A stretch of 64,000 nucleotides of DNA, from the NCBI GenBank assembly GCA_013368315.1, contig JAACJM010000004.1:992001-1056000 (forward strand), in the 5' to 3' direction. The position numbers were made by a program, and so were the translations under genes. The notes beneath the pieces are model-generated. The model worked only from the letters and a program-made list of their open reading frames with translations, was not told the DNA's origin and ran no database searches. This DNA is from Tetrapyrgos nigripes. Lineage: Eukaryota; Basidiomycota; Agaricomycetes; Agaricales; Campanellaceae. Positions 20,901 to 33,143 of the stretch are shown here, in pieces; the first letter of the stretch is position 1; every line of letters starts with the position of its first letter.

Positions 20901-21029
20901 GAAAGAAAAGGATAGGATAGGATTAACCGGCACTAGGGACTCTGGAGGGAGGCTAGAAATTTGGAAATCAGGTGCAAGTTGCCGTTACTTACGGCCTTAC
21001 GGCCGGCGGTTGTCTCGTACTTTTACAAA
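20901..21029. promoter_or_regulatory. Short divergent promoter of hydrolase and M3
   Basis: Only 129 bp separate the two start codons. The interval contains a near-palindromic TTACTTACGGCCTTACGGCCGG stretch at about 20986-21006. Co-regulation of the two genes is inferred from layout. Confidence 0.45.
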
Positions 21030-22108
21030 ATGTCCTCTGGAAATTTCCTCAGTGCGTCTCTTTGCTTCAGGTTACTTCTCATATTCTGAATATCTCCGCA
21101 GAGTTCCTTCTTCCTATAGTGACATTCCCCGTCCTTGCAGCATTTGCTCTCAACTTTGTAGTAGGCCACACCCAATCCTCCGGCTGGGGTGAAAAACTCA
21201 GGATCCAGTGCGAAAGCTCAGAAACTCCGTATGCTCTACCATACAGCGGTATCACACAAGTCGATGGCGCTTTATGCATCCTCGTCTCGGTCTTTCACGC
21301 GTCGTTTACGTCCGTCTCCCTTCCTTTCACGTTCTGGTTCCTTATCTCTGCTGTACCCGTCACAGCGTTCTTATATGTGGAAGCGTTTCGACGACGCGTC
21401 CCGTCGCTACCCATAAAATATCCCATCATACCCGGTATCCTTATGCAAACCGCGACCTTCGGTGCTACCATACCAATGTGGTGGTTGTTCGCCATTTTGA
21501 CCGGCGTCACAAACCTTCGTCCATCCAGTGCTACTACGACAGTGGCCCAGGGCCATGCCCTGGCCATTGCTTTTGGTATTTTCATTGGCATGTTCATTCC
21601 TACCATTAGCATGTTCGCACTTCTCGACCCATACGTGACCGCCGTCTGGCAGTTTTTCCCTCTCTTTGTGTCCTTTGCCATTGCCGCGCACCTCCTGGTC
21701 AGACCTACTTCCAAGGACCAGGAATCCGGACACACTATCATCAGCATTTTATACATTGCGAGCTTCATCTTTAGCTCTTCCGTGCACCTTGCGGTTGTTT
21801 CTTCCAGACTTCATGATTTGGGTCGTCTCAAAGCTTTCTTCTTCCCATCCACATCTGTCCTCGACCTCTCTCTTAACGATGATTTGCACGCACTTCATCT
21901 CCTTCAGTGGGACGCACTCTTCGGGTTCGGTTCTGCAATTCTTGGCACGCTCTGGTTTGCCAGGTCTAGGATGCAACTGCTCGGTCTGTTAGCCTGGCAT
22001 ATCGTTGCCATCCCAGTCATGGGTCCGGGTGCTGCAATTACAGGTGTGGCTTTGTGGAGAGAGAGCCATCTCAATTCGACGGAAAAACCAGTCGACGCCA
22101 AAAAGTAA
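21030..22108 (+). CDS. Polytopic membrane protein M3 (paralogue of M1 and M2)
   Basis: The predicted protein has 342 aa in exons 21030-21051 and 21102-22108. A longer unspliced frame starts further upstream. I chose ATG 21030 with the 50-nt intron because it reproduces the phase-1 intron found just after the start of M1 and M2. It also gives the same FLLPIVTFPVL alignment as their ILPVLTFPVL. The second intron of M1/M2 is absent here. About eight or nine membrane helices are predicted by eye. Shared C-terminal motifs are LLQWD, TLWFARS, VMGPGAA and ALWRES. It is clearly homologous to M1 and M2 but much more diverged than they are from each other. It pairs divergently with the hydrolase. Function is unknown; a membrane-bound cyclase or a transporter are candidates. 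Confidence 0.8.
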
Positions 22109-22190
22109 TATAAAACCTTTATTTACTTTCAGAATTTCGTAAAAATGAAATGATATTATCTTGCTTGCAACCATTGTTCCCTTGAACTGA

Positions 22191-23850
22191 TCAAGCTGGT
22201 TCGCTGATAGACGTACCCAGAGCAAGAGGTTGGCCAAAGTTGGGGGTACCGTCCGAGTTCCAGTTGACCCTAGTCGCACACTTCATGAGTATGAGAACAA
22301 CAAACTTGGGGCTGGCTACTCACTTCTGAACAGCAGTGAAACGATTGCCATCACAAGTTCCTGGAGTATTCCTGTTGGCGTGGAATACTTGCCATATGTC
22401 TTGGCCGTTAGGGCTCGTGAACAACGCGTTATGTCCAGGCTAGTTCCAAAATCAGTAAAAGACTCTTTGCTTCTTCATCAGTCGGTCTCACCTGCCATAC
22501 TCTACAAAAAGAAACATGGATGAGCTAGAAAGCAAGAAAAAGTACACGGGAAGACCTACCCGTTCGCTGACTGGAACACGGGCTGAGAGAATTTGGTCCA
22601 GGATGATGCCGAAAGAGGGTTGGATCCAGTGAGTTCGAGTAATCCAAGTTTGTATCCAGTTCCGGCGCAGTTGGATGCAGAATAGACAATGAAAGTTCGA
22701 CCAGTAGGTCCGTAGATCGCCTCTGCAAATGAAAGGAACTTGATATACCGACACCTGAAGTCTATAAGATTTCCTTACCAGGTCCTTCATTGACATTCGC
22801 GCCAACTTTCTCCCAATCGAAAGTGGGAGTGGAAATCTTGACAGTGTTGCCGACTGTCGTTGGACTTGTCATTTGCCTGCAAGGGGTACAACGTCAGCAA
22901 CGGAGAACCTGACCTAGATTAAGAAACATGTGCATACGAGATGAAGAGACATTGGTCTCAATGTTAGATTGTGTCAGTACTTTATGCAACCTCAGAGCTA
23001 TGAGGCGTTTACTCACTGGCACCATCCCAGCTAGAGTAAACCAAGAATTTGCCCTGGGGTAGGAACATCATCGTGGGATCAATGGCCCAGACATCACGAC
23101 CAGGGATAGCAATGCGACCTGTTGGTTTGGTTAATGCAGTGAACTTATAGATTGAATAATGCGAATTGCCTGCGTAAGTCCAGGTGGAGTCCCAGATAAT
23201 GTTGGAAGACCCCTTCAGGACGTTGATACGCTGGTTATCGAACGTGCCGCTCGTTCCAGCTGCGTAGTAGCTGGTGGCAATCAGTCTGCCGTCCCAGAAC
23301 TATCTTTTGCTTTACTGCGACTTACATGTACCAGGAGTTGTCGTACCTGAATCACCTGACGTTAGCGAAAGATGCAGCTGCCTGGCAACTGTCCACTCAC
23401 CACTGAATTTCGGGAGCCCCTGTGGACGGTCCATTCTCAGAAATGATCATCGTACAAGGAAACATTGCACGTACAAACGTTACAGCATCTGGAAGCAGTA
23501 CTATCGGTCCAGACAACTTTGGGAATAGCTGTCTTCAGACCATTGATAGTAGTTGCGCGAGTAATTTGGATGTTTGTCCAAGTAGTTGTGGTCAGGTCTG
23601 GAGGGTGGGACATAATCGATTAGGTTGAATGATAGATGACTGGCGCAGTCCAGAATATTTACTGACAGTAAAAGCCTTCATGGTATACCTACGACTCAAT
23701 CAGGATGACCGGTGTTAGAGACATCTCAAGTTCAACGCCCATAGTACACACCATAAACGGGTCAGAACCATCTGTGTTTTTGATTGGATTGGTGAACCCA
23801 AAGGCAAGGAGGCACTGGAGTGCCAGAGCAAAGAAAACCAAGAACCGCAT
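22191..23850 (-). CDS. Secreted GH43 family glycosidase (arabinanase / arabinofuranosidase type)
   Basis: GH43 enzymes hydrolyse arabinose- or xylose-containing plant polysaccharides with inversion. The protein starts with a signal peptide (MRFLVFFALALQCLLAFG). The catalytic base Asp follows in NTDGSDPFMV. Next come ITRATTINGLKTAIP, the WAPEIQW block, the pKa-modulating Asp in DVWAIDPTMM, and the acid Glu in NEGPEAIYG. The C-terminal part has LFTSPNGQDIWQVFHANRN. The gene is split into about ten small exons by introns of about 50-60 nt. The start was chosen at 23850 because it gives the signal peptide. It is probably secreted for plant cell-wall breakdown. Nothing ties it to the metabolic block beside it except proximity. 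Confidence 0.88.
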
Positions 23851-24619
23851 GATCCGAGCGAAGCAACCACCTTGCAGTGTTGCAGATGCCCATATATACG
23901 AGAGGCTGGAAAATTATTTGATAAACTTCGCAAATACCAATACTCGCATGACAAAGAGCAGCCTATGAGACAGTAGGACGGAGAAACAGGCTAGGGGTCG
24001 ACCGGTGCGCGCCTCCGCGCCGCGCCTGGATGCAGCAAACTTGAAAGCCGGGTCTCCAGGTATAGGTATAGAAGAGCGCTACAGCGCGTCCACGTGATAC
24101 TCTACACACCAGATTGACGCGTTGTAAGGGATTGGGATGCCCTTAAGATGACGACTAAGTAGGGAAATTAGTGTTGATTCGACTACTGTACTACGAATCA
24201 ATACAGGGACTAAGTACTGTAGTTCAAAACATAACGGAACCAAGAACTATGGAAAGAGAGAATGTAAGAGACTCGGAAGTAACGAGAGGCTATTAGAGGC
24301 TATGAGATACTAAGAGAAGAAGAAGTATAAGAAATATGGAAGGAGAGAAGAGGAAGTAACGAGGCTATGAGATACTAAGAGACTAGTAAGAGACGTACCG
24401 TTACACGCGTTTTCCTGCTGTGAGGTGAGACGAAGAAGTGCCACTGCTAGACTATCTAAGGACCACCCACAATACTGAGAAAACTCAGATTCTGAAGTAT
24501 CGAAGTGCTCGTCAAGAGCCGTCAAGTGCAAGTCAAGTGCCCGTGGTCTAAACTCGACGAGAGGCAACAAGTCAAAACAATTGTATCCTCCTCACGTTTA
24601 CCTCAAATAGAGATTTACC
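23851..24619. other. Intergenic region with short A/G-rich repeats
   Basis: This is the divergent region between the GH43 gene and HRQ1. It contains a GC-rich patch (CGCGCCTCCGCGCCGCGCC near 24007) and a purine-rich repeat cluster from about 24230 to 24400. No gene was recognised. The end nearest HRQ1 holds a repeated GTCAAGTGC-like motif around 24505-24540. Confidence 0.5.
24275..24382. repeat. Imperfect tandem repeat
   Basis: GGAAGTAACGAG occurs at 24275 and again at 24352. GAGGCTATGAGATACTAAGAGA occurs at 24296-24317 and 24361-24382. The unit is roughly 65-77 bp and purine-rich on the plus strand. It may be a decayed satellite or part of the upstream regulatory DNA of HRQ1. Confidence 0.7.
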
Positions 24620-27600
24620 ATGGACCCAGGACCATCCAGATTTTCTCGAAAGCGTCTGAAAACTCCTGAAGAGATCTCTGAATCGACTCTTGACAGCCCG
24701 CAGCCGTCCACGAAGAAAGTGAAACGCACAGGATCCAATGGCAAGGGCAAAGGAAAAGGGAAGGGGCATGAAACAGAAACTTTAGAAAGTGAGCAAGAGT
24801 GGCCAGAATATTTCAACTCTCTCTTCAAAGTGCGTCTTCTTCTACGAGCCTTTCTACAAGTCTGACTTCACCGTTTCTAGTTATTCAAGGTGGAGCCCTC
24901 GTTTCGTTAGGATGTCTTCCTCTCAATAAGAGCATATTTACAGGCAATCAATACAGTCCTCGCATTCGTTTCCTCCAGAAAGCAGCTGGCCAATAGCTTC
25001 CCTGCAATACGAGCATCTGTCGAGAATATTATCAAAGAGTAAGCCCCTGTACGTTCAGGTTCAGAACATCTCAAGACGAAAGAATTACATCTTGAAGGCC
25101 GATAGATTTGTCCAAGGTGGCAGAGCTCAAGTATATCTTGGCTATCCCGTCAAAAATTCCATGGATTCACGTTCACTTGCAGAGCTCTATTGCCCGATAT
25201 CATCAAGTTTGCCTACGTACCACGAACGTCACTGCAAGTTTTTGACTCGAAGAAGAAGAGAGATAACTCTCCAGACTTTTCAATTATCTCGCAAACTCGA
25301 GATTCCTTGATAGGTCTGACGCAGGCAGAAGAAGGGTCTGATTCGGAATCGGAGCATGTTCTGTCATTAGAGTTTGCCGACAACTGGAAGGGCACATTGA
25401 CCGGATCTGGAAGTAGGTGAGTTCAAAACTGGCTTATCTTGTTTTTGATGCAACATGGAATATACAATTTTTTATCAGTCTTCCCAATGAAGCACATTTC
25501 TCCGGTCTCAACTCGCGCACACCGAAAGCCACGAAGAGGTTAGTTGAGAGACGCAATGAACGGTTTCGGAAAGCTGTGGACGAGTACGTTGCTCCGGTTA
25601 GCCAGCCCAGCTTTTCGCTAAAGACTGAACTTCACCTTATATATATAAGACTTCTCGCTGCGACACCACCAAGTGACGATCCAGTTGCACTTGTACAGAA
25701 AGCCGCAAGGGATCACATACCAGTCAATCCAGACACGACTTCAGATGACCCGTTTGCTATGGACGATGGCCCTATCTTACCGATACCTGATCCAGAACAC
25801 CGGCCCTCCATCGAAGAGGTACTGGAAGAGATACAAGAACAGCGTTGGTATAGACAGCAAATTGTCGATAGGAGGACTGTACCTGCAAAAGAAGGAGAAA
25901 CAGGCGAGTTTACCCGAATATCTTTCAAAATATTCTTTTTTTTTGATTCATTTTTCCCATTGAAGTCGACATCCAATTATCCGCAACTCTCAGGCAAGCT
26001 CTCCGAAATTCTCGCGGTATCGAGTCTTTTTACACACATCAAGCTGCTGCAATAAATGCCATATGGGAAAACAAGGACGTCATAGTGTCTACGCCTACGG
26101 CATCAGGAAAGAGTGTGATCTATCAAGTACCCCTGCTCAGATTTTTGGAGGAGAATAGGAATGCAACTGCAATTTTTGTGTATCCTACGAAGGTCTGTTC
26201 CTGCCCTGTAGTCGACACTGAGAGGCATGGTGATACGTATTCAGGCGTTAGCTCAGGACCAAAGGACCGCCTTGGAAAATCTGCTTGTTGCTTGTCCTGG
26301 GCTTGAACATGTTCAGGTATCTACCTTGCGATTCCCAGTTCTCAACTGTCGTCACTGACTAAAGGTCATTAGGTATCTACATATGATGGTGACACACCAC
26401 AGCACCTTCGTGCAGGTACGTCCATTATCCGTCAGACTGCAATGCTCGTCGAACGTCTTCATAGGAATCAGAACGACTGCATCTGTCATTTTCACCAATT
26501 TTGTGCGTTTGCATTTCGTGTGCTTGCGATTCCGAAACTAATTGGGGATGTCTCCAGGATATGATACATGTCTCCATCCTTCCTCATGAAGAACTGTGGA
26601 GAAGGTACTTTATCTTGCTATACCTCCGCAACCTTTCTGAGCGATCTCCAGTTTTTTGAAAAACCTGAAGGTGACCCCAGCCCTCGAGGCCGGATTAAAT
26701 CAGGGCTAAATTTTTGAGGACAGCTTTTCGTTGTGGACGAGCTCCATTACTATTCTGGAAACATGGGAAGGTATTCCTTCCGAGTCCTTGTTTTCACTGC
26801 ATGCTCACGAACCTCCCAGTCACGTCGCGCAGATTATGAGACGATTTCGTCGCCTTTGTGCTGCGGTTGGCAGTAGGTTTTAACTTCTTATCCCTTTCTA
26901 TATAACTGACATCAATGTCCATAGACAGGCGTACCCGTTTTGTATCTTGCAGCGCTACGATATCAAATCCAGGCAAACATATGGTCGACATCTTTGGTAT
27001 CAGCCCAGACCAAATCGAAGTTGTCCAAAAAGACGGTACTCCTGCTGGCCAAAAGGATTTTATCATATGGCAGTCTCCTTACATAGACGAAGAGGAGAAA
27101 AGTTTTGGGCGATCCGGGGCCATTGGGGAAGCAACAGGGTTAATGAGACACCTTATGAAAAGAGGGATCCGAGTCATACTTTTTTGCAAGGTAAGAGCTG
27201 ATAGTGAACCACTTCGTAGATCCACAACTCATTGTGACTTTCTGTATCTGCAGATAAGGAAGGTCTGCGAACTGGTGCACATGTTTTTACTGTTTTTTTC
27301 TTCTTTCTTTCTCGCTCAATGGATACAGGTGATGAAAGCGCTGCGTGCCGAACTCACGAGTCAAGGACGACATGATATTTTGAACCGGGTGCAAGCGTAT
27401 AGAGGCGGTCAGTCCCTATTTTCGTTGTTACTCGGTCGTCAATCATGTTGATCTTGACTAGGATATTCACCTGAAGTACGAGCTATGCAGAATGCTCCGC
27501 ACTCACCCTTACACACTAACACTAAACCACAGGATAGACGCCGCATCGAGAATGAAGCGTTTACCGGACACCTCTTGGGTATCGTAGCGACTAATGCCCT

Positions 27601-29797
27601 TGAACTGGGGGTTGATATTGGGGTCCTTGATGCCGTTATAATGCTAGGTTTTCCCATGAACATTGCTAGCTTTGTAAGTATTCCTGGGCCATTCATCTTT
27701 TGTATATTGACTCATGAAGGCTACAGCGACAACAGTCCGGGAGAGCAGGCAGACGGCGTCGGGATTCGATGGCCATCCTTGTAGCAACAGGTTATCCTTT
27801 GGATCAGTACTACGTGAAAAACCCATCCGAGCTCTTCGACGGGGCAACAGACGATCTGATTGTTGACTTGGATAACAAGTTTATTTTGGAAGGTTAGTCT
27901 GTTTGGCCCTCTGAGTCGTCCGTCTATCAATCTGATTCTTTTTCTTCTGGATTATGCAGCTCACTTACAATGTGCGGCTCATGAGATGCCTGTGTCGCTG
28001 GAGGACGAGAAGTATTTCGGTCCAATGACTCGTGAGATTTGTGAAAAAATGCTTCACAAGGACAACGATGGGTGGTATGCGGTTCATCTTTGCTACGAGT
28101 TCTATGATGCTGAGGTTTCCTCCAGGTTTCACACTCATAACAAATACTTGCCATCTCCTTCGAAACTGATCAATATCAGTATGGATTCTTCTTCAAAGGT
28201 TTTGTCATTGATGGACACTCAAACTACAACTTCCAGGGGGCTCAAAGGAAGACAAATATGTCCTGGTAGACGTTACCAAGTCAGCAAGGCATGCCACTAT
28301 TTTGGAAGAGATTGAAATCTCTCGCGCATTATTTGAGATATATGAAGGCGCTGTAGTATGTTCACTCCCACTTGCAATATGTATAACAACATCCTAACCC
28401 TTGAAACAGTTTCTTCATCAAGGGAAAACATTTATTGTATCACATTCTCTGGAATATCTATGCAAAGTGCTCATCTCTGAGCGATGAACAGGTCCACCAC
28501 ATCAAACACGATGGCAAGATGGCAGAACTGAAACAAGCAGATGTGAATTGGACTACACGGCCCAGGTTGGTCATTTTGTGAGAGCTGGTATCATATCTAA
28601 TTATTTATTATGCAGGGATTTCACGTACGCACTCGACCTTTTAAGTCCAAAGAATCATAGACTCACTGTTTAAAGGGATGTCAACGCTATCGAGACGTAT
28701 CGGATCCGCGAGATTAAGGACTCTTCTCACCTTGCTTATTATGGGCGTGAGTCGCACTGCACAGAGAATACTGGATCACTCGTTACCTGATTTTCATCGC
28801 CATTGACAGGTGTTGATGTTCGTACACAAGTGTTCGGTACGTTATGTGGTATTGTTGATACCATTGCACTCCTGATGACTGTCTCTCGCAGGGTTCCACA
28901 AAATACGGTGCGTCAGACACTTGCACACATTCATTTCTTTATTCTGAAGATCTCATGTCAGCCACGGCACGATACTCGACATAGTGGATGTTGAGTCGGA
29001 TCCTTGGGAGCAAGAAACTACTGGGATGTGGATTGACGTTCCACCTTTTGTCCTAGACCTGATACGTGAAAAACACATCAAACCTGCTGCAGCGATCCAC
29101 TCAGCAGAGCATGCCTTCTTGAACCAGTTCGTTTTGTCACAGGATCTCAAGACGGAATGTAAAGGTGAGCTCGGGGATTGGTTTCGGTCGCTTAGCGAAA
29201 GGGGTTCCTGGATTGACTGGAATTGTGAATGTAGCCGAGGAAAAAGAGTACCTCAAAAAAGAATCAAGGAGGAAGAGGCCAGCTAGGCAAGTTAGATATT
29301 CAATAACCTCGTTGAGGGATCGACTGATCATACTGGAACAGACTCATCATCTACGATCCGGCAGCCAACGCGAGTGGGGTCGCGGCAAAAGCATTCGATA
29401 ACGGTAAAAACTCGCGTCGCCTTCAAAATAATACAACTGATTCACTTTGACTTAGTCTCTGATATTCTTTTTCGAGCTTGTGAGACTGTACAAAATTGCG
29501 ATTGCTCGGAGCCTTCAGGTTGTGCTAAATGTGAGATTATTTCCGCCAGTTGCGAAAATTATTCAAAGGATTGCTCTAGGTGTGCTCAGCGGAAGTTGCA
29601 AGGAAAAGAACGCAGTCGCTTCCAAGGCAGGGGCGCTGGCGATCCTCAAGGCAATTATTGGTCGCGACGTGGATCCTGACAGTATTCCAGAAGAGATTGA
29701 CGATATGAGACATCAGCAAGGGCACGACTCCATCGTAACGGCGTCATTTGTTCGCAGAAGAGTCGACGTGAAAGTGGAAACATGTTCCGAGAAGTGA
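24620..29797 (+). CDS. HRQ1: RecQ4-like DNA helicase Hrq1
   Basis: Hrq1 is a 3'-5' DNA helicase of the RecQ4/MrfA group acting in crosslink repair and genome stability in the nucleus. The Lys-rich N-terminus (KGKGKGKGHE) looks like a nuclear localisation and binding region. Helicase motifs in order are Walker A TPTASGKS, the Q/FVYPTK block, the DEVH-type box as VVDELHYY, motif III SCSATISNPG, ATNALELGVDIG and the QQSGRAGRR arginine finger. The DUF1998-like C-terminal half follows, with TGMWIDVPPF and HSAEHAFLN. It ends in a four-cysteine zinc site (CDCSEPSGCAKC then SGSCKEKN) joined across a 49-nt intron near 29532. About 20 short introns join in phase and no lesion was seen. Its stop is 48 bp from the stop of the convergent pseudokinase gene. 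Confidence 0.92.
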
Positions 29798-29845
29798 TAA
29801 TTGGAATAATTTATCTATCCAACTGTACTACTTGAACACGGAAAT

Positions 29846-32800
29846 TTAGAGCAACGGGTCAAAGTCTCCCCAATCATCCTTGGACGGTTTACTCGACGAA
29901 GAACCCCAGGAAGGCTGAGATGGTTTAGATGGCGTCAGCATGTTGCCCATCATAGGAGGCATTAACGGCAGTGAATTGATCGAAGTACTGCCCAGCACAG
30001 GCGGAAAACCATTGGATGGAGGCGAGGTTGGTAGTGATATGTTATAATTCGGCTTTTGTTGTTGAATCGCCGGTTGGAACGTAGTCGCAAGATTGGTTGG
30101 TTGGAGGGTAGGTACTGAGCTGAATCCTGTATTTGACCTTTGTACTGGAGAGTTGGTGAAAGAGGTACTTTGAGTGCTAGGGTTTAACCTTGATGGTTGA
30201 TAGTGAGAACTTGGCTTTGGAGAGGATGGCAAAGATTGCGCTTGGAGTGGTGGCGACGAAGCCATTACAGGACTGGCAATCGGATTCGGAAGCTTTGTTG
30301 GCTGTAGAAAGAAAGGTTAGAGAATATTCCACAGAGATCAATAAAAACAGACCTTGGCGTTTGTATCATTGAAGATGCTACCCCAGGGATCGTCTTCCAA
30401 AGACGGTGCTTGTGTATTAGACGACGAAGCTGCCCCTCTGCCGACTAGATTTTCGAAGTCGACGGATCCGGTGATTGCTTGTGTAGAACTAGAACCAATC
30501 ATAGCTGTAGCAGACATATCCTCAATTCGTTGAGAATCCCGCAAGAATTGATTATGCTCCTTCTCAACTCGATCAGCAAGTTGACGTATCACAGCCATAA
30601 AACGTTGAAATTGTGTGACGTTCAGTACTAGCAAGAAGAGTTGATGACATGCATGGTAATTGAAGAAAAGCCCGGACTCACAAGGTCCCATCGACATTGC
30701 CCAAAGTTGAGGTAGTACTAGTGTCGCAACGGCTTCCCTATCAACTTTGGCACCCATAGCTTCGTGTACAGACAATGTAGCCATCTTCAAATCATATCAG
30801 TGGAACTGCATTCTGTACTTTGTGTTGATTACCTACCATCACAGCAGGCTGCTTTGTCCGTATATTCGCTAGCATTGGTACGAGCTTCTGGGTTAGTGTT
30901 GACTAAGGGTACCGGAGGATCAATATCCCACTTCCGCCCGGTACAAAAAAGTTACATACCTGATCTAGAACCTTGACCATGCTCAAAAATGTCGCCAGTG
31001 TCGCCACTTTGACGGTCAGTATGCGAGTCGAGCTGAAAACATTCTAGACACACAAACATTCGATAATTGAGCATTTTCAGATGATATTGACTTACTGCTA
31101 CTCGCTGGTACGTTACATCCCGTACTTCAGCGTAATCAATTGTGTCGCAAAGATCTGGAATCGTCTTCAACGCTCTTTCTTGAACCTCAATAAATCGATC
31201 AGATCAACATCAAAGAAGGGCAGAGTGAAAAAAATATACCATGCCATGTTCAGACTCCAAAGCGTTATACACCAGTGGTAGAACCTCTGAAGGATTGATG
31301 AGTTTCTAGACAGTTCGATACCATACTTCTACTTACCAGTGCGAAAAACGCCCCTTTCTGTTTTACTTTGCAGCATTGTGAGATTGTCCAAGAGGGTAAG
31401 CATGTTCGCCGGAGGTTCCTTGAGAACGAACAGAGGTTTCAAACTTGGCAGAACCAAAGAGGCGAACTGGGTAGCGGATAATGCTGAAGAGATGGCGAAT
31501 ACATTGGGTAGGATATAGGGAAGAAGGTGAGTATCTTTCATCTGCACTTCACTTGATTAGCACCGCTTAGCGACACAAGCAATGGATAATCACTTCTTCC
31601 AAAAGACTCGGCAATATTTTTCTCGTCTTTAATCCATCTGAGAACTTGTCCAGAACACCTGCCAATCCTTTCATGAACGATATCTTCTCTTCGCGTGTCT
31701 TTGCGGTAAAGGTCGAGCGATCCAAGAAGCTGAGTGTGGATATAGGTAATGAAGAGAAGAAGGGTTGTGAAGGTAATAATGTGGGCGTAGGTCGTCCAGC
31801 ATGATGCCGCGTTATCAATGCACGAAGCAGCGCTGAAAGGCCGTCAGAATGACCTTTAACTCAAAGAAATTTGAGTACTTTACATTGCAGATCCGGATCC
31901 AGTCTATCCATTCCAGGAACCGGTCGTCCAGCGCACTCCCTCAGTCCACCAAGGCTATCGTGAGTCTTGAAAGGAGGACTCCCTTTGCAGTGTACAGCAT
32001 ACATGACACATCCCAACGAGTACATATCTGGCCGTATCGAAAAAAAAAATTCGGGAGAGGTTATGGTAGATATATAGCATGAGAAAACAACTCTTACCTG
32101 ACGCAGTCACAAGCTGTTCGTCAAGAGCATATTCGGGCGCTGCAAGTACGGACACGTATTGAAATTGAGATTTCAAATCACCACCGAATATCACTTGCCC
32201 ATGTAATCGAATGAACGTTGGATATAAGCTGGGACTCTTCCATCAAACGTCGGGAATTCCCATCTTGTCGCTGTACCATTGGGTTGCAGGAGTGGTATTG
32301 TGAGTCCTAATCCAGATATTTTCCAGTCTCCCTAAGATGCGTAAGTATGACACGGGACTATGTAACCGCCGGAAAGACGCACAGAGCTATTGACGATAAT
32401 ACTCTCAGGACAGATATTTGAATGTATGAGCTGAGCTGAAGAGTGTAAAAAGGAGAGACCCTTGCAAATTTGAAGTATTCCTTTTTGTATCTGTCATCAG
32501 TCGTTGAGAATATTGCATCGCCCGGTTCTGTCGACAATATAGCTCACCTCCACCTCGTCCAGCTCCACCAAAGACGCGAATCTTCCCGACGACGGAATGG
32601 CAAGCTCCAATGAAGCGAGAATGGGTTCCGTGGCGAATATCAGTTCATTCCTGGTTTCTTCCAGAGGCTCCACCATTTCTGGACCAAATTATGAGAATGG
32701 GGCTCCCGCAAAGAACAGATTGAACGTAGTATACCCAGAATAGATGGATGCCTAAGTCTCCCCAAAGCCGAAGCCTAGATAGAGGAAAGAGAGGTTGGTA

Positions 32801-33143
32801 AGTTTCTCTGGATTTAGTGCGACATACGCACCTCTGCCTTCAAGACTTCCAGCGTCCTGTCTTTTGCCATTGGTCCCAACCTCTCCATTTCTTGAGATCG
32901 CTTGTCAAAACTCCATACAGAAACACGTTTGTTGGTGACTTTGTGGGATGCACTCTGTACTTTCCATAGTCCAATCGGTACAGTGGGTGTAAATGATCCA
33001 GAGAAGGTAGAGTTGCTTGGACCAGGGCTTTGCGCGGGACCGGGAGTAGACGATCTGCTGCCCGAGTTTGATGAAGAGCCGCCAATGTTATAGGACTGAG
33101 AGATCGCAGTCCTGGCGAAAAAGGAGGTGGCAGCAGCGAACAT
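29846..33143 (-). CDS. SCYL2: SCYL2-type (SCY1-like) pseudokinase with HEAT-like repeats
   Basis: SCY1-like proteins are catalytically impaired kinases involved in clathrin-coated vesicle traffic and TOR-related signalling. The N-terminus MFAAATSFFARTAIS is followed by a Ser/Gly/Pro linker. The degenerate kinase domain starts at VGLWKVQSASHKVTNKRVS-type sequence. The catalytic loop reads HSNICPES instead of HRD...N, and the DFG site reads KISGLG, so phosphotransfer is unlikely. The middle part is helical, with HEAT-like repeats (e.g. LPLVYNALES, LQSKTERG). The C-terminal ~140 residues are Ser/Pro/Gln/Asn-rich and end in DDWGDFDPLL, an acidic W/F motif of the type that binds clathrin adaptors. 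ATG 33143 was chosen over an upstream in-frame codon because it matches family N-termini. Confidence 0.88.

Noticed and set aside
20972..21029. Upstream in-frame start that would make M3 378 aa
   Set aside because: The paralogues M1 and M2 begin with a very short exon and an intron at the same place. Using ATG 21030 with the 21052-21101 intron gives matching structure and alignment, so the upstream extension is taken as non-coding.
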